A stretch of DNA of 64,000 nt from Verticillium longisporum (Eukaryota > Ascomycota > Sordariomycetes > Glomerellales > Plectosphaerellaceae), in NCBI GenBank assembly GCA_019188255.1, contig JAETXT010000006.1, forward strand, positions 186,001 to 250,000, written 5' to 3'. The notes under the pieces were generated by a model. The model made no database searches. It was not told the origin of the DNA and saw nothing but the letters and a program-made list of their open reading frames with translations. The stretch's first letter is position 1. The number at the start of each line of letters is the position of its first letter. Positions 47,102 through 57,647 of this stretch are shown piece after piece. Made by a program: the position numbers and the translations under genes.

Positions 47102-48172
47102 TCACATCTTCGCCTTTGGGGCCTCATCAGCGTTCGACGTCCACCAGGGCCAGGAAGGCACCGTCTCCCCGTCAGAAGAACCGCCAAACTTGGGTTTCTG
47201 CTTCTTCATAAATGCTTGAATTCCTGCCAAGTTATCTTTGGATCCGAGCACGGAAATGAACAGCTTGGAGTCCAGCCTATGCGTCTCCTCTAGCGTCGCA
47301 GGCGTGTGCAACAGCATATCCCTCATCAGCTTGGTGCTTGTGAGGGATGTGTTGTCGGCAACATCGGTAGCCAGCTCAACGGCGTAGGCCACTGTCTCCT
47401 GAGGCGTCGGGAGGAATCTGGAGAACAGACCGCTGACCAACGGGTCGGAGGCTGCGTATGCCGAACCTGTGGTCGCGAGATGCATCGCCTTGGCGAGGCC
47501 CAAAAGCCGCGGCAGAAAGAATGCGCTGCACGACTCGAGAGTCAGACCGCGGCGAGAGAATGGAAAGGCAATCTTGGCGCCAGACCAAGCGACACGAATT
47601 GTGGCGGGGAGGGTGATGATCGCGCCGAAGCCTGCAGCCGGGCCGTTGAGAGCGACAATGGTCGGCTTTGTGCAGTTGGTCATCGCTAGCGCCAGGCGGC
47701 CGCCTCTGCGGGGACACAATATGTCAGCATCTGATGCAGGGAGAGATGACAAAATCGGGACGGCCTACTGATCTCTGTACTTGTCCATGGCCTCTTCGCT
47801 TTCCTTATGGGCCATGAGGCTTGAGAACCCCACCTGGAGGTCGGCTCCCGAGCAGAAGGATTGCCCTGAGCCGGTGAGAACGATGGCACGAACCCGCTCA
47901 TCGCGGTTCACTAAATCATAAGCCGCCTCAAGTTCATTGAGGAGATTCTCAGTGACAGCGTTATGTCGCGTAGGCCGATTGAAGGCAATGATCAAGACTG
48001 GAGTTGGTGAGAGGGAGGATTCTGGAACATGGGTTATCTTAATGTCCTTAAACGGCAGGGTGACATAAGAAGGGATCGTAACAGAGGTCGACATGTTAAA
48101 GTTAGACTCTTGGGCTAGGCCAAAGTGCTTAATCGAAGTATTCTGGGCGGCCGAAGATTGATTCGTTTGCAT
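47102..48172 (-). CDS. Enoyl-CoA hydratase/isomerase family protein, probably peroxisomal
   Basis: Crotonase fold, likely acting on acyl-CoA in beta-oxidation or isomerising unsaturated acyl-CoA. Two exons, 47769-48172 and 47102-47705, 335 residues; an internal Met at 48094 (MSTSVTIPSYV) would give 309 and may be the true start. Motifs: FNRPTRHNAVTENLL, IVLTGSGQSFCSGADL (first oxyanion-hole region) and KPTIVALNGPAAGFGA (second). The C-terminal tripeptide AKM fits the PTS1 consensus [SAC][KRH][LM]. The intron is GT-AG. It lies 3' to 3' with the damaged CTF1-beta-like regulator, 136 bp apart. Confidence 0.87.
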
Positions 48173-48795
48173 TTTTCTCTTTTTGCATGTCACCTACGTA
48201 GTCGTCCGTGGCGCTCCTATATTAAACATATTCTGGCGGGGTTCACAAGTTAGGTCCCAGAAATACCGGGTCGCGGCCGAGGCCTGGCAGACGCGAACAT
48301 GGTCATCCCAGCTTGTGATCAAGGCCTGCCAAAAATGTATTGCAAATTGTCAAGATTTGTCGAGTTGGATACCGAAATTCGATTCAACCTAGTACTGAAC
48401 TGCAGGCTCGAAAGTCGTCAGGTCTGATGTGCCTTCAGAAGGCCCGAGACCCACAAAGTGCCGAGGTCGCCAACGACCCCTTTTCCTCAAGTTGTGGCAA
48501 ATCAGACCAGTTGCTGGCCAGGGCAATGGGGCAACGGGGTATCTTTCTGGATCCGACGACACCGAGCTTTCCTCAACAAAGGCGGAAACGCACCGAGGCC
48601 CTCAACAAAGAGTAAAAAAACTCATTTGCCTTGTGAAATAGACGTAAGATGTTCTGTAAGGCAGGTAGGTTATATAGTAGATCATCTACGATGACATGTT
48701 GCTTTGGCAGTCCTGGTTTGGCCAAAAATTGAGCACCCGATCACCAGAAACACCCGCGCCCAACTCCAGTGTCAGTGTCGTCCCGAGCCGCAAGG
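48173..48795. other. Divergent promoter between hydratase and thioesterase-like gene
   Basis: No gene seen; the two neighbours point away from each other, so this is presumably a shared promoter region. Confidence 0.5.
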
Positions 48796-49398
48796 ATGAT
48801 GTCTATTTGGTCTGGCTCTGCCGCGTACTGGCCGGCAGCCACCTCCTTCCTAAGTTGGCGGAATCTAGCCGTGCTATTCGCCGTCGCCAACCTCAAAAGC
48901 TTGCCGTTTATGTGGTTTGTAAGTCAACTTTCCGAAGAGGGAGTTCCGGGAAAGGTACATTGCCAAGGCTGTTTTTCTCACAATCCATGCGTTGCAGCTC
49001 CGGTTTCTGCGTGCCTTTGTCCGACGCCTAACGGACCGAGCCCCGAATAAGCACCTGTCACCACGCTGCCTGTTTCTCCCCGCCATCAGTGGAACGTGGT
49101 CGCCGGCGCTTGAATGCGACTATAACCTCCACAAGTCCAACTCGACGTACTTTACCGACATGGACATGTCGAGAGGCAACTTCAGCCTTGTTCTCTTCAG
49201 CAAGCCGTTCAACCCCATTCCCGGCCCCAAGCACTTTACCATGATATTGGGAGGCACCACGTGTATATGGCGCAGGGAGATCAAGCCGTACCAGGCATAC
49301 GAGCTGTGGACCCGAATCATCTCGTGGGACGATAAGTGGCTCTACGTGGTCACCCATTTTGTACGCGCTAGCAAGTTTAAGCCCGCTAAGTATATAAT
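48796..49398 (+). pseudogene. Thioesterase-like (THEM6/hotdog) gene, 5' part
   Basis: Exons 48796-48918 and 48998-49398. The start MMSIWSGSAAYWP leads into a hydrophobic N-terminus (FLSWRNLAVLFAVANLKSLPFMWF), likely a membrane anchor. Then comes the fungal THEM6-like hotdog domain: PALECDYNLHKSNSTYFTDMDMSRGNF, then LGGTTCIWRREIKPYQAYELWTRIISWDDKWLYVVTHFV. The frame runs directly into the left LTR at 49399. The last five bases (ATAAT, 49394-49398) are the target duplication. The gene resumes in the same frame at 60246. Members of this family are acyl-thioesterase-like; substrate unknown. Confidence 0.82.
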
Positions 49399-49612
49399 TA
49401 TTAAGGAGTCTTATGCAACGAGTGAAGGGTTCAACTATTAGTCTCTTGGGGGTCTCTAGGAAGATAGAATAATCGATACCCTTCTCTAAATCTTAATCTA
49501 TTAACCTTTCTTATAACTATTCCTTTACTACGCTTAGTCCTCTCTTCTTAATTCCTACGATTAAATAATAGGCGATCCCCTATTAGTCTTATACCTCCCT
49601 TAGGTCTTAATA
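49399..49612 (-). repeat. Left LTR (3' LTR of the Gypsy element)
   Basis: 214 bp, aligning without gaps to 60027-60240; the differences I see are all transitions. It begins TATTAAGG, consistent with TGTTAAGG before RIP. It is preceded by ATAAT (49394-49398), which equals the right-hand GTGAT after two G-to-A changes. Confidence 0.85.
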
Positions 49613-50255
49613 TAACGCCCCGTCTCTCTCTTTACTTCGTCCCAAAGTATAATATAATATTTAAGTTAAAGGTCCCTATTAAGTCCTAGGTAGTTCTCCC
49701 CTAGGCTATTTAATATTATCTAGTCTAAGGATATCTATATATTCTAGGTTTTTATCTAATTCTTAAGTCTCTATATCTTAATAGATACCTCCTATTAACT
49801 AGCTAGGGTTTCTAGGTTAGTTATTTATTATCTAATAGCTATAGTTTAATACTTCTATATATTTTCTTCTCGTCTTAGTTCTACTTCTTATTCTTCTATT
49901 ATTCTTAATTAATAATTTAATAGTTCTCTTCTATAGCTAATTAATAGGTAATCGCTTATTAATATAGTTTTATTATTCTAGTATTCTTCTATTCTCTTTC
50001 TTTATCTTAGTTCTATTTAATTATTCTTATATTATTCTATTCTTAAATAGTAATCTAATAGGCTTCTTCTATAGCTAATTAATAATTAATCGCCTTTTAG
50101 TATAGATTTACTAATTTATTATTCTTCGTTCCTTCCTTTCTTACTATTTAGACTCAGTAAATAGCTATTATTCTAAAGTAGCTTATTATAGGTTTCTAGT
50201 ATATCTATAGAAGGATTTTTTAACTCTTATTTCTATCTTTTCTTCTTCTTTAATA

Positions 50256-50276
50256 ATAATAATAATAACGATAATA
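50256..50276 (+). repeat. (TAA)n microsatellite in the RIP region
   Basis: Short run of TAA trinucleotides inside the TA-rich element. Confidence 0.6.
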
Positions 50277-50539
50277 TTCCTCCCCTCTTTAATACTACCT
50301 CTATATCGTTTATAATAATCCCTTAATAACTAGCTATTATATAGTTATTAATTAAATATAGTTCTTAGATCGATTTCGGTTTTTAAATTCTTCAATAAGA
50401 ATAATTTATAAATCTATTAATATCTACCTATTAATTACCTACTAATTTAAGGCGGTAATACTATTATTTAATTAACTTCCTACTTATAAATTACCTTTAC
50501 GTTTCTCCCTATAATTTAATAGCTAATTAATTATAGGGT

Positions 50540-51360
50540 AATAGCTCCTCTTCCTCCTAACCTTTACTATAAGCCTAGATAGGCGTACTCTACTAAAGAC
50601 CTATTATATCTCCGCTACTACGACCATATATATAAGTAGTTTAATCCTACTATAAGCGCGGAGTACCCCTATTACGAGGAAGACGCTAATAAGTAGGCTA
50701 TTATCTAGCTATTAATTATCAGCTAATCGTTTATATAGCTAATTCTACTAAATACTCTTACTATAGAGTAGCCTAGGGAGGTAAGCTATACTTCGCTATA
50801 AGTTACCCCTATCTTATTCCCCTACTATCTAGTAGCTAATCCCCTATAAGTGCCTATTAAGTACTAGGCTACTATATATACCCTTAAGTTAGCTATTAAG
50901 GCTATAGCTAAAAATAGCTATATCAGTATCTTTAAAGTAAATAATACTTATTAGCTAGGTACCTATTATTTAAGTATTAATAGATTTCTTTTAATTAATT
51001 TCGATATAGCTAAGACCGCTAGCTAGAAGGCCCTCTAGAAGGGCAAAAACGATAAAGCGCTAAGTACTAAGAAGCGGGCTACTACTAATTAATAGGAGGC
51101 TAGTAAGTACTCTACTCGCCGCCTCGCTATCGCTAATCGTCTCGCCTAGGCTATTAAGTACTCCGCTACTACTATTAAGGTCTCCGCTACTACTTTATAA
51201 TAGATTACTAGTTCTCTTACTAAGCTAGTTACTATCTAGTCCGAGATCTAGGAAAATTATACCCTAATCGTAAATCGCTTATTAATTATTTACTATTCGC
51301 TTATTAATCGTTTATTAGAATTATAATACTCTTATTAATACTATTAATAATAAAGAGGAT
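50540..51360 (+). other. Remnant of a plus-strand reading frame within the Gypsy element, opposite to pol
   Basis: One plus frame (codons in register with 50619 and 50658) runs for roughly 270 codons without indels and with only TAG/TAA stops, no TGA. Its composition is protein-like: charged around YYEEDANK, then Lys/Ala/Arg-rich near 51020-51200 (KGKNDKALSTKKRA, STRRLAIANRLA). It lies between the chromodomain and the 3' LTR and runs against pol. It could be an accessory antisense gene or an older nested insertion. No family is recognised. Confidence 0.4.
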
Positions 51361-52621
51361 AACGAGAACTAAGAAGGTAATAGCGAGGTAGTAGCTTAAG
51401 AATTATTAATAGTCCGCTAATACTCCTTTATTATTTAGTTTTTTCTTTTACTTTTTTTTCTCTTTTTTTTATTATTCTCCTTTAAGAATAGGGCCGGGGG
51501 CTAGACTACCCCTTAAATACTAATTAAGTTACTATTAATCCACTATTAATCTTCTTTATAATTATTTATATATCTTAATAAGGTCGTCTATTACGTTTCG
51601 CTATAATTCCTATAAATTCTCGCTTTCTAAGTATCCTTCCTATTTAATAAAGTATTACCGATTATATAATAATCCCTTATAATTAATTATTCTTTCGACT
51701 ATATATATATCTTCTATTCCTATAGCTAATAGTACTTTATTAATCTATAGCTAAGATAATAATTAATTTTCTCTACCTTTCTAATTTTCTAAGTACGATA
51801 CGTAAAATATATTATATACTTTATAGTTAAGGGGTAGCTATAGCTAGTATACTAGACCGTAGCTATTTATCTTCTTAATAATTCTAAATAATTTAAGGTA
51901 TTTATTTAATAGCTTCTTACTAAGTCTCTACTATTTAATCGTTCTTATAGAGAGGAGAATTAGATCTTTTATTTTATATTCTTTCTAAATTCTTCCTTAA
52001 TTATAATAATAGGCCTAATATCTACTATTAATCTCTAAGAGTCTATAGATTATCCCTCTCTTAATTATCTATTAGGCTATTTATAGTTCTATTATCTCTA
52101 AGTTCCCTTATTATTATATAATATAGCTTAAGTCCCCTAGTCTAGCTAGGTTATAGCCTATTAATACTTCTACTAATAATTACTAGATTATTATATAGAA
52201 TAATATATTATATACGAATTCTATTATAGGGAGTAGGGAAATCTAGTCCGTTTATTCGTAATTATAGAATACTTTAAAGTAATATTCTAAGTTCTAATTC
52301 TATCGTTTTATTTAGTTATTAATCTATAAATAGAAGGCTATTAAGAATTATCTCTTTATTCCTATTATTTTATATAAAATCGTCTAAAACTTATTAATAA
52401 ATAGTAACCCTTTATCTAAGACTATACCTTTTAGGAAGCTATATCTCTTAAATATATAGTCCTATAGCGTAATTACTAGACCGGTTATTATAAGTTTATT
52501 ATTAATTAATATATATATAGTATACTTCGTAAAGCGGTCTATAATTATTAATATAATATCTTATTTATTAACTTTAGGGAGTCCTATAATAAAGTCTATA
52601 GATATTTCTTTAAAGGGACTA

Positions 52622-54481
52622 ACGTAATCCACAAGCGAGTGGTTCACCCATGCGAGTGGTTCACTTCACCCCGACCCGACAAACATTCCGAGGAAAACCT
52701 CAACCCAAACGCCGTAAATCAATTAAAATCACTCCTCCTCGTCTTTTGCAGACGATGAGATAGCTACCTGACAAGTTCTCGCGTTGTGGCCGGTCTTCCC
52801 GCATACGCTACAGCATCGTTTCTTCGGCTGGGACCACGACGCGGGACCCGGGTTCTGCAGCGTTTCCTCTTTTATCTGGATATCTACTTCCTTCTGAGCA
52901 ATCTTGTCCTGTCCCTCGCCTACAGCCATGCTTCCTCCTTCCCGGAGACGTAGCTTTTTGGCCCTCCGGCGTCGGCTTAGTGTAGCATTTTCCTCTCGAA
53001 GGATCATAACCTCTGACTTCAAAAGAGCGATCTGGTGCATAACACCCCGCGTCCCCTTCGCAAGATAGTCAACAGCATCTAAAATTGACGTTGGGGAGCT
53101 TCCCTGGTGGCGTGAGATTCGCCCTTTGATGAAGTCAGTCTGGGAACCTGCCTCGAGCAGGTTAGTGGGCGTCTTAGAGACCCAAGAATCACGCTCCCCG
53201 TGGGACGTCCCCGGAGGCGTCGTCGTCCTCAACCTCACATCCAGCTTTGACAGGACTGTTTCCGGGTTATGGGGGACAAGCCCCGCTCCTCGAAAGCCTC
53301 CCTGGATGTTTTTTCTGTCATTGCTTGCTGAAATGCAGCCGAAAACGCCGGGAAGAAGTCCTCTTTGCTGATGTGCGTTGTACCCGCCCTCATCCTATCC
53401 TCGATTTGCCGACCGTATGCTTTCTTTAGTGGGCCAAAACACCCAACATCGAGAGGCTGGAGTAGATGTGACGAATGAGGAGGCATACAGAGTGTGATGA
53501 TGTTGTTCTCCTTGCAGTAGAGTTCGAAGTCGACCGAGTGGTGACTTTCGTGGCCATCCAGGATCAGTAGGCGATAACCGCCCGAAGTACGGGACTTTGT
53601 ATGCCTGTCAAAATGCCGAATCCATTCCAGACCAATATCATTCGTCGTCCAGCCGTTTGGAGATGTTGCGATTCTCCAGTCGCGAGAAATCGCGTCGTCC
53701 TGGTACCAGCTCGAGAGGTGGTACTTGCCCGAAACCACGATGAACGGCGGGACGGAGAAACCCAACGCGCCAACGCCCTGGATCACCGTAACCCATTCCC
53801 GGTTGCCTGGCTGCCTCATCTTCACATTGGACCGTCTTTCCGAACTGGTCACGACCATTCCGTTGGCGATAACGCCCATCTGGAAGCCGGTCTCGTCAAA
53901 GTTGTACATGTCAGCCTCTTGGATGCCGTACTTGGCGATCATGTTATGCACGAGGCGGAACCACGCGTTTATCGCGTCCGGATCTTCGCATTGGGCCCTC
54001 TTGTAGTCGTACTTGCGAAAGAAACGCGTCCGGAGCTCTGGTTGCCGTTTGACGAAGTTTGCGGCCCAGTTCTTCCCGACGCGTGGCGCGTCACGGTCGG
54101 CAAGCAGGCGATTCGCCATATCTCCGACCTCACCCAACCGGGGAGGGTAAGATCGCGCATCTAGGTCAAGGATATATTCGACAATAGTTTTCTCTTCTAG
54201 TACTGTTAATTTGGCAGAATTGGGCGGGCTTTCGCGTCGGGAGGGTTTGCCCTTCTGGCGTCGGAGGAGCGTCGTTAAGGGGACGGTGTAGATCCTCGCA
54301 GCACTCCGGGCGCTTAGGTTCGGGTCATTGTCCATAGCTTGGATAGCAAGGAATAATTGACCTTCTTTTGAAAGAGTCTCCATCGCGGGCGGAGGTGGAA
54401 TCTGTAGAATTCAGGTGTAGGTCGTGGGCCCGGGCGAAGTGAACCACTCGCTTGGGTGAACCACTCGCTTGTGGATTACGT
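52622..54481 (-). mobile_element. Pogo/Fot-type DNA transposon, copy A
   Basis: 1860 bp, GC-rich and not RIP-mutated, inserted at the integrase core of the Gypsy element with TA duplications (52620-52621, 54482-54483). Terminal inverted repeats start ACGTAATCCACAAGCGAGTG. Each end carries two copies of GCGAGTGGTTCAC about 17 bp apart, probable transposase binding sites. It is nearly identical to copy B in opposite orientation. Confidence 0.92.
52729..54383 (-). CDS. Pogo/Fot-type transposase (copy A), one frameshift
   Basis: Cut-and-paste DDE transposase. The first frame (54383 to 53235, 382 residues) starts METLSKEGQLF. It has an N-terminal helix-turn-helix plus CENP-B-like DNA-binding region. 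The catalytic core follows: YNFDETGFQMG (first Asp), LLILDGHESHHSVDF (second) and PPHSSHLLQPLDVGCFGP (third). The frame breaks at a five-C run where six would continue HNPETVLSKLDVRLRT. The C-terminal frame (down to 52729) has a helical segment and a CCHC knuckle, CSVCGKTGHNARTC. Intact length would be about 551 residues, normal for Fot1/pogo. The break may be an assembly error, because conserved host genes show the same type. Confidence 0.85.
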
Positions 54482-54483
54482 TA

Positions 54484-55786
54484 TTAAATAGTAATAGGCT
54501 CCCTAATTAGCTATACGGTTTATAGTATTAGGGTTTTATTATTTAATAAATAGAATATATAGGGATATATTCCTTAATATCTTTAATTAAATTATTCTAG
54601 AAATATATATTTTTAAATTATATAATAGTTTTCCTAACTCCTTAATACCCTACTATTAGGCTATTATAAGCTCGCTATAGGATTTCGTTTCTAAGGGCCT
54701 TATTCTATAGAATAAAGATCTTATTCTTAAAGGTAAATAGGCTATTTACTTCTATTTATTAATCGGGTAGCCCTTATTCCTTCTTAGCCCTATAGAAGGT
54801 ATTATTTTCCTAGGCTTCTAGGATAGCTTCTTTAATAGGTCTATTATCTAGCTATTAGTCTATTATAATAATAGCTCTAACGATATTAAGGAATCGTTTT
54901 AATTATAATAATAAGTAATATACCCTTGCCTACTCCTATTCTTCCTAATTTAGCTTATAATCGGGTCTCCTAGAGAGGCTATCTACTAGGTTCCTATTAC
55001 CTACTTAGTATTCGATAATAAAGTCGAACTCTAATAGCATTTATAGCTATCTTCCCTATTATCCTAAGATCTTTAGCTTTTCTAGGAGGTATTTATAGTT
55101 AAAGTAATTAATTAGGACTTTAATTATTAATCTATTATAAGTAAAGTATTATCTCTATATCTTAAAAGACTCTATAATCGCTATTATTTCTACTTCTAGT
55201 ATATTATATTATAATTCTATACTTTTAAGCTTTTTTAAAAAGTACGTAACTAGTTTCTAATAGCTATCCTCTAATTAAGATAGGATTATTCTAATTACGA
55301 AGTTTAATATATCGGGCTTAATTCTTATTTTTAATTTATTATCGAAGTATTAGAGGATAGGAGCCCTTATAAATATAAATTTTAGTTTCTAGAAGGCTAT
55401 TAAGTTAATAGTATTTAGCTAGAAGTCTATTATTAATTATTTAGTATTCTTATTAATTAAAGGGGCTACGATTTTCGAGTAATTCTTAATAAAACGCCTA
55501 TAAAAACCTATAAACCTAAGGAATCCTTAGAAGTCTTTTAGGGATTAGGGGATCGGCTAGTCCCTTATTATTATAATTCGTTCCTCTATAATATATATAC
55601 TTATAAAGGAGATTATAAACCCTAGAAATTCTATTATTATTATATTAAAATTATATTTTTCTAGATTTATATAGAGGTTCTATTCTCGAAGTCTTTTAAA
55701 TATAATTCTAATATTCTATTAATATTCTTCTAATATTATTAAATATATTAAAATATTATTTATATAAACGATATATATTATATCTA
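54484..55786 (-). other. Gypsy pol segment between the two pogo copies
   Basis: RIP-mutated remnant carrying the end of reverse transcriptase and the RNase H region on the minus strand. It forms the 1.3-kb spacer of the inverted pair. Confidence 0.75.
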
Positions 55787-55788
55787 TA

Positions 55789-57647
55789 ACGTAATCCACA
55801 AGCGAGTGGTTCACCCAAGCGAGTGGTTCACTTCGCCCGGGCCCACGACCTACACCTGAATTCTACAGATTCCACCTCCGCCCGCGATGGAGACTCTTTC
55901 AAAAGAAGGTCAATTATTCCTTGCTATCCAAGCTATGGACAATGACCCGAACCTAAGCGCCCGGAGTGCTGCGAGGATCTACACCGTCCCCTTAACGACG
56001 CTCCTCCGACGCCAGAAGGGCAAACCCTCCCGACGCGAAAGCCCGCCCAATTCTGCCAAATTAACAGTACTAGAAGAGAAAACTATTGTCGAATATATCC
56101 TTGACCTAGATGCGCGATCTTACCCTCCCCGGTTGGGTGAGGTCGGAGATATGGCGAATCGCCTGCTTGCCGACCGTGACGCGCCACGCGTCGGGAAGAA
56201 CTGGGCCGCAAACTTCGTCAAACGGCAACCAGAGCTCCGGACGCGTTTCTTTCGCAAGTACGACTACAAGAGGGCCCAATGCGAAGATCCGGACGCGATA
56301 AACGCGTGGTTCCGCCTCGTGCATAACATGATCGCCAAGTACGGCATCCAAGAGGCTGACATGTACAACTTTGACGAGACCGGCTTCCAGATGGGCGTTA
56401 TCGCCAACGGAATGGTCGTGACCAGTTCGGAAAGACGGTCCAATGTGAAGATGAGGCAGCCAGGCAACCGGGAATGGGTTACGGTGATCCAGGGCGTTGG
56501 CGCGTTGGGTTTCTCCGTCCCGCCGTTCATCGTGGTTTCGGGCAAGTACCACCTCTCGAGCTGGTACCAGGACGACGCGATTTCTCGCGACTGGAGAATC
56601 GCAACATCTCCAAACGGCTGGACGACGAATGATATTGGTCTGGAATGGATTCGGCATTTTGACAGGCATACAAAGTCCCGTACTTCGGGCGGTTATCGCC
56701 TACTGATCCTGGATGGCCACGAAAGTCACCACTCGGTCGACTTCGAACTCTACTGCAAGGAGAACAACATCATCACACTCTGTATGCCTCCTCATTCGTC
56801 ACATCTACTCCAGCCTCTCGATGTTGGGTGTTTTGGCCCACTAAAGAAAGCATACGGTCGGCAAATCGAGGATAGGATGAGGGCGGGTACAACGCACATC
56901 AGCAAAGAGGACTTCTTCCCGGCGTTTTCGGCTGCATTTCAGCAAGCAATGACAGAAAAACATCCAGGGAGGCTTTCGAGGAGCGGGGCTTGTCCCCCAT
57001 AACCCGGAAACAGTCCTGTCAAAGCTGGATGTGAGGTTGAGGACGACGACGCCTCCGGGGACGTCCCACGGGGAGCGTGATTCTTGGGTCTCTAAGACGC
57101 CCACTAACCTGCTCGAGGCAGGTTCCCAGACTGACTTCATCAAAGGGCGAATCTCACGCCACCAGGGAAGCTCCCCAACGTCAATTTTAGATGCTGTTGA
57201 CTATCTTGCGAAGGGGACGCGGGGTGTTATGCACCAGATCGCTCTTTTGAAGTCAGAGGTTATGATCCTTCGAGAGGAAAATGCTACACTAAGCCGACGC
57301 CGGAGGGCCAAAAAGCTACGTCTCCGGGAAGGAGGAAGCATGGCTGTAGGCGAGGGACAGGACAAGATTGCTCAGAAGGAAGTAGATATCCAGATAAAAG
57401 AGGAAACGCTGCAGAACCCGGGTCCCGCGTCGTGGTCCCAGCCGAAGAAACGATGCTGTAGCGTATGCGGGAAGACCGGCCACAACGCGAGAACTTGTCA
57501 GGTAGCTATCTCATCGTCTGCAAAAGACGAGGAGGAGTGATTTTAATTGATTTACGGCGTTTGGGTTGAGGTTTTCCTCGGAATGTTTGTCGGGTCGGGG
57601 TGAAGTGAACCACTCGCATGGGTGAACCACTCGCTTGTGGATTACGT
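55789..57647 (+). mobile_element. Pogo/Fot-type DNA transposon, copy B
   Basis: 1859 bp, in inverted orientation to copy A and nearly identical, with TA duplications (55787-55788, 57648-57649). Same terminal inverted repeats and doubled subterminal motif. It interrupts the reverse transcriptase remnant. It shows no RIP-type mutations despite a second copy 1.3 kb away. Confidence 0.92.
55887..57540 (+). CDS. Pogo/Fot-type transposase (copy B), two frameshifts
   Basis: Same protein as copy A with the DDE motifs intact. It has one A fewer in the run near 56954-56960 (five instead of six), so the frame ends early (371 residues). It also has the same five-C contraction as copy A further on. The C-terminal frame 57031-57540 with CSVCGKTGHNARTC is unchanged. 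If the runs are sequencing errors, both copies could encode active transposase. Confidence 0.85.

Noticed and set aside
52622..57647. Domesticated CENP-B-like host genes instead of transposons
   Set aside because: Both copies have full terminal inverted repeats, TA duplications and a DDE core inside a dead retroelement; they are mobile elements.
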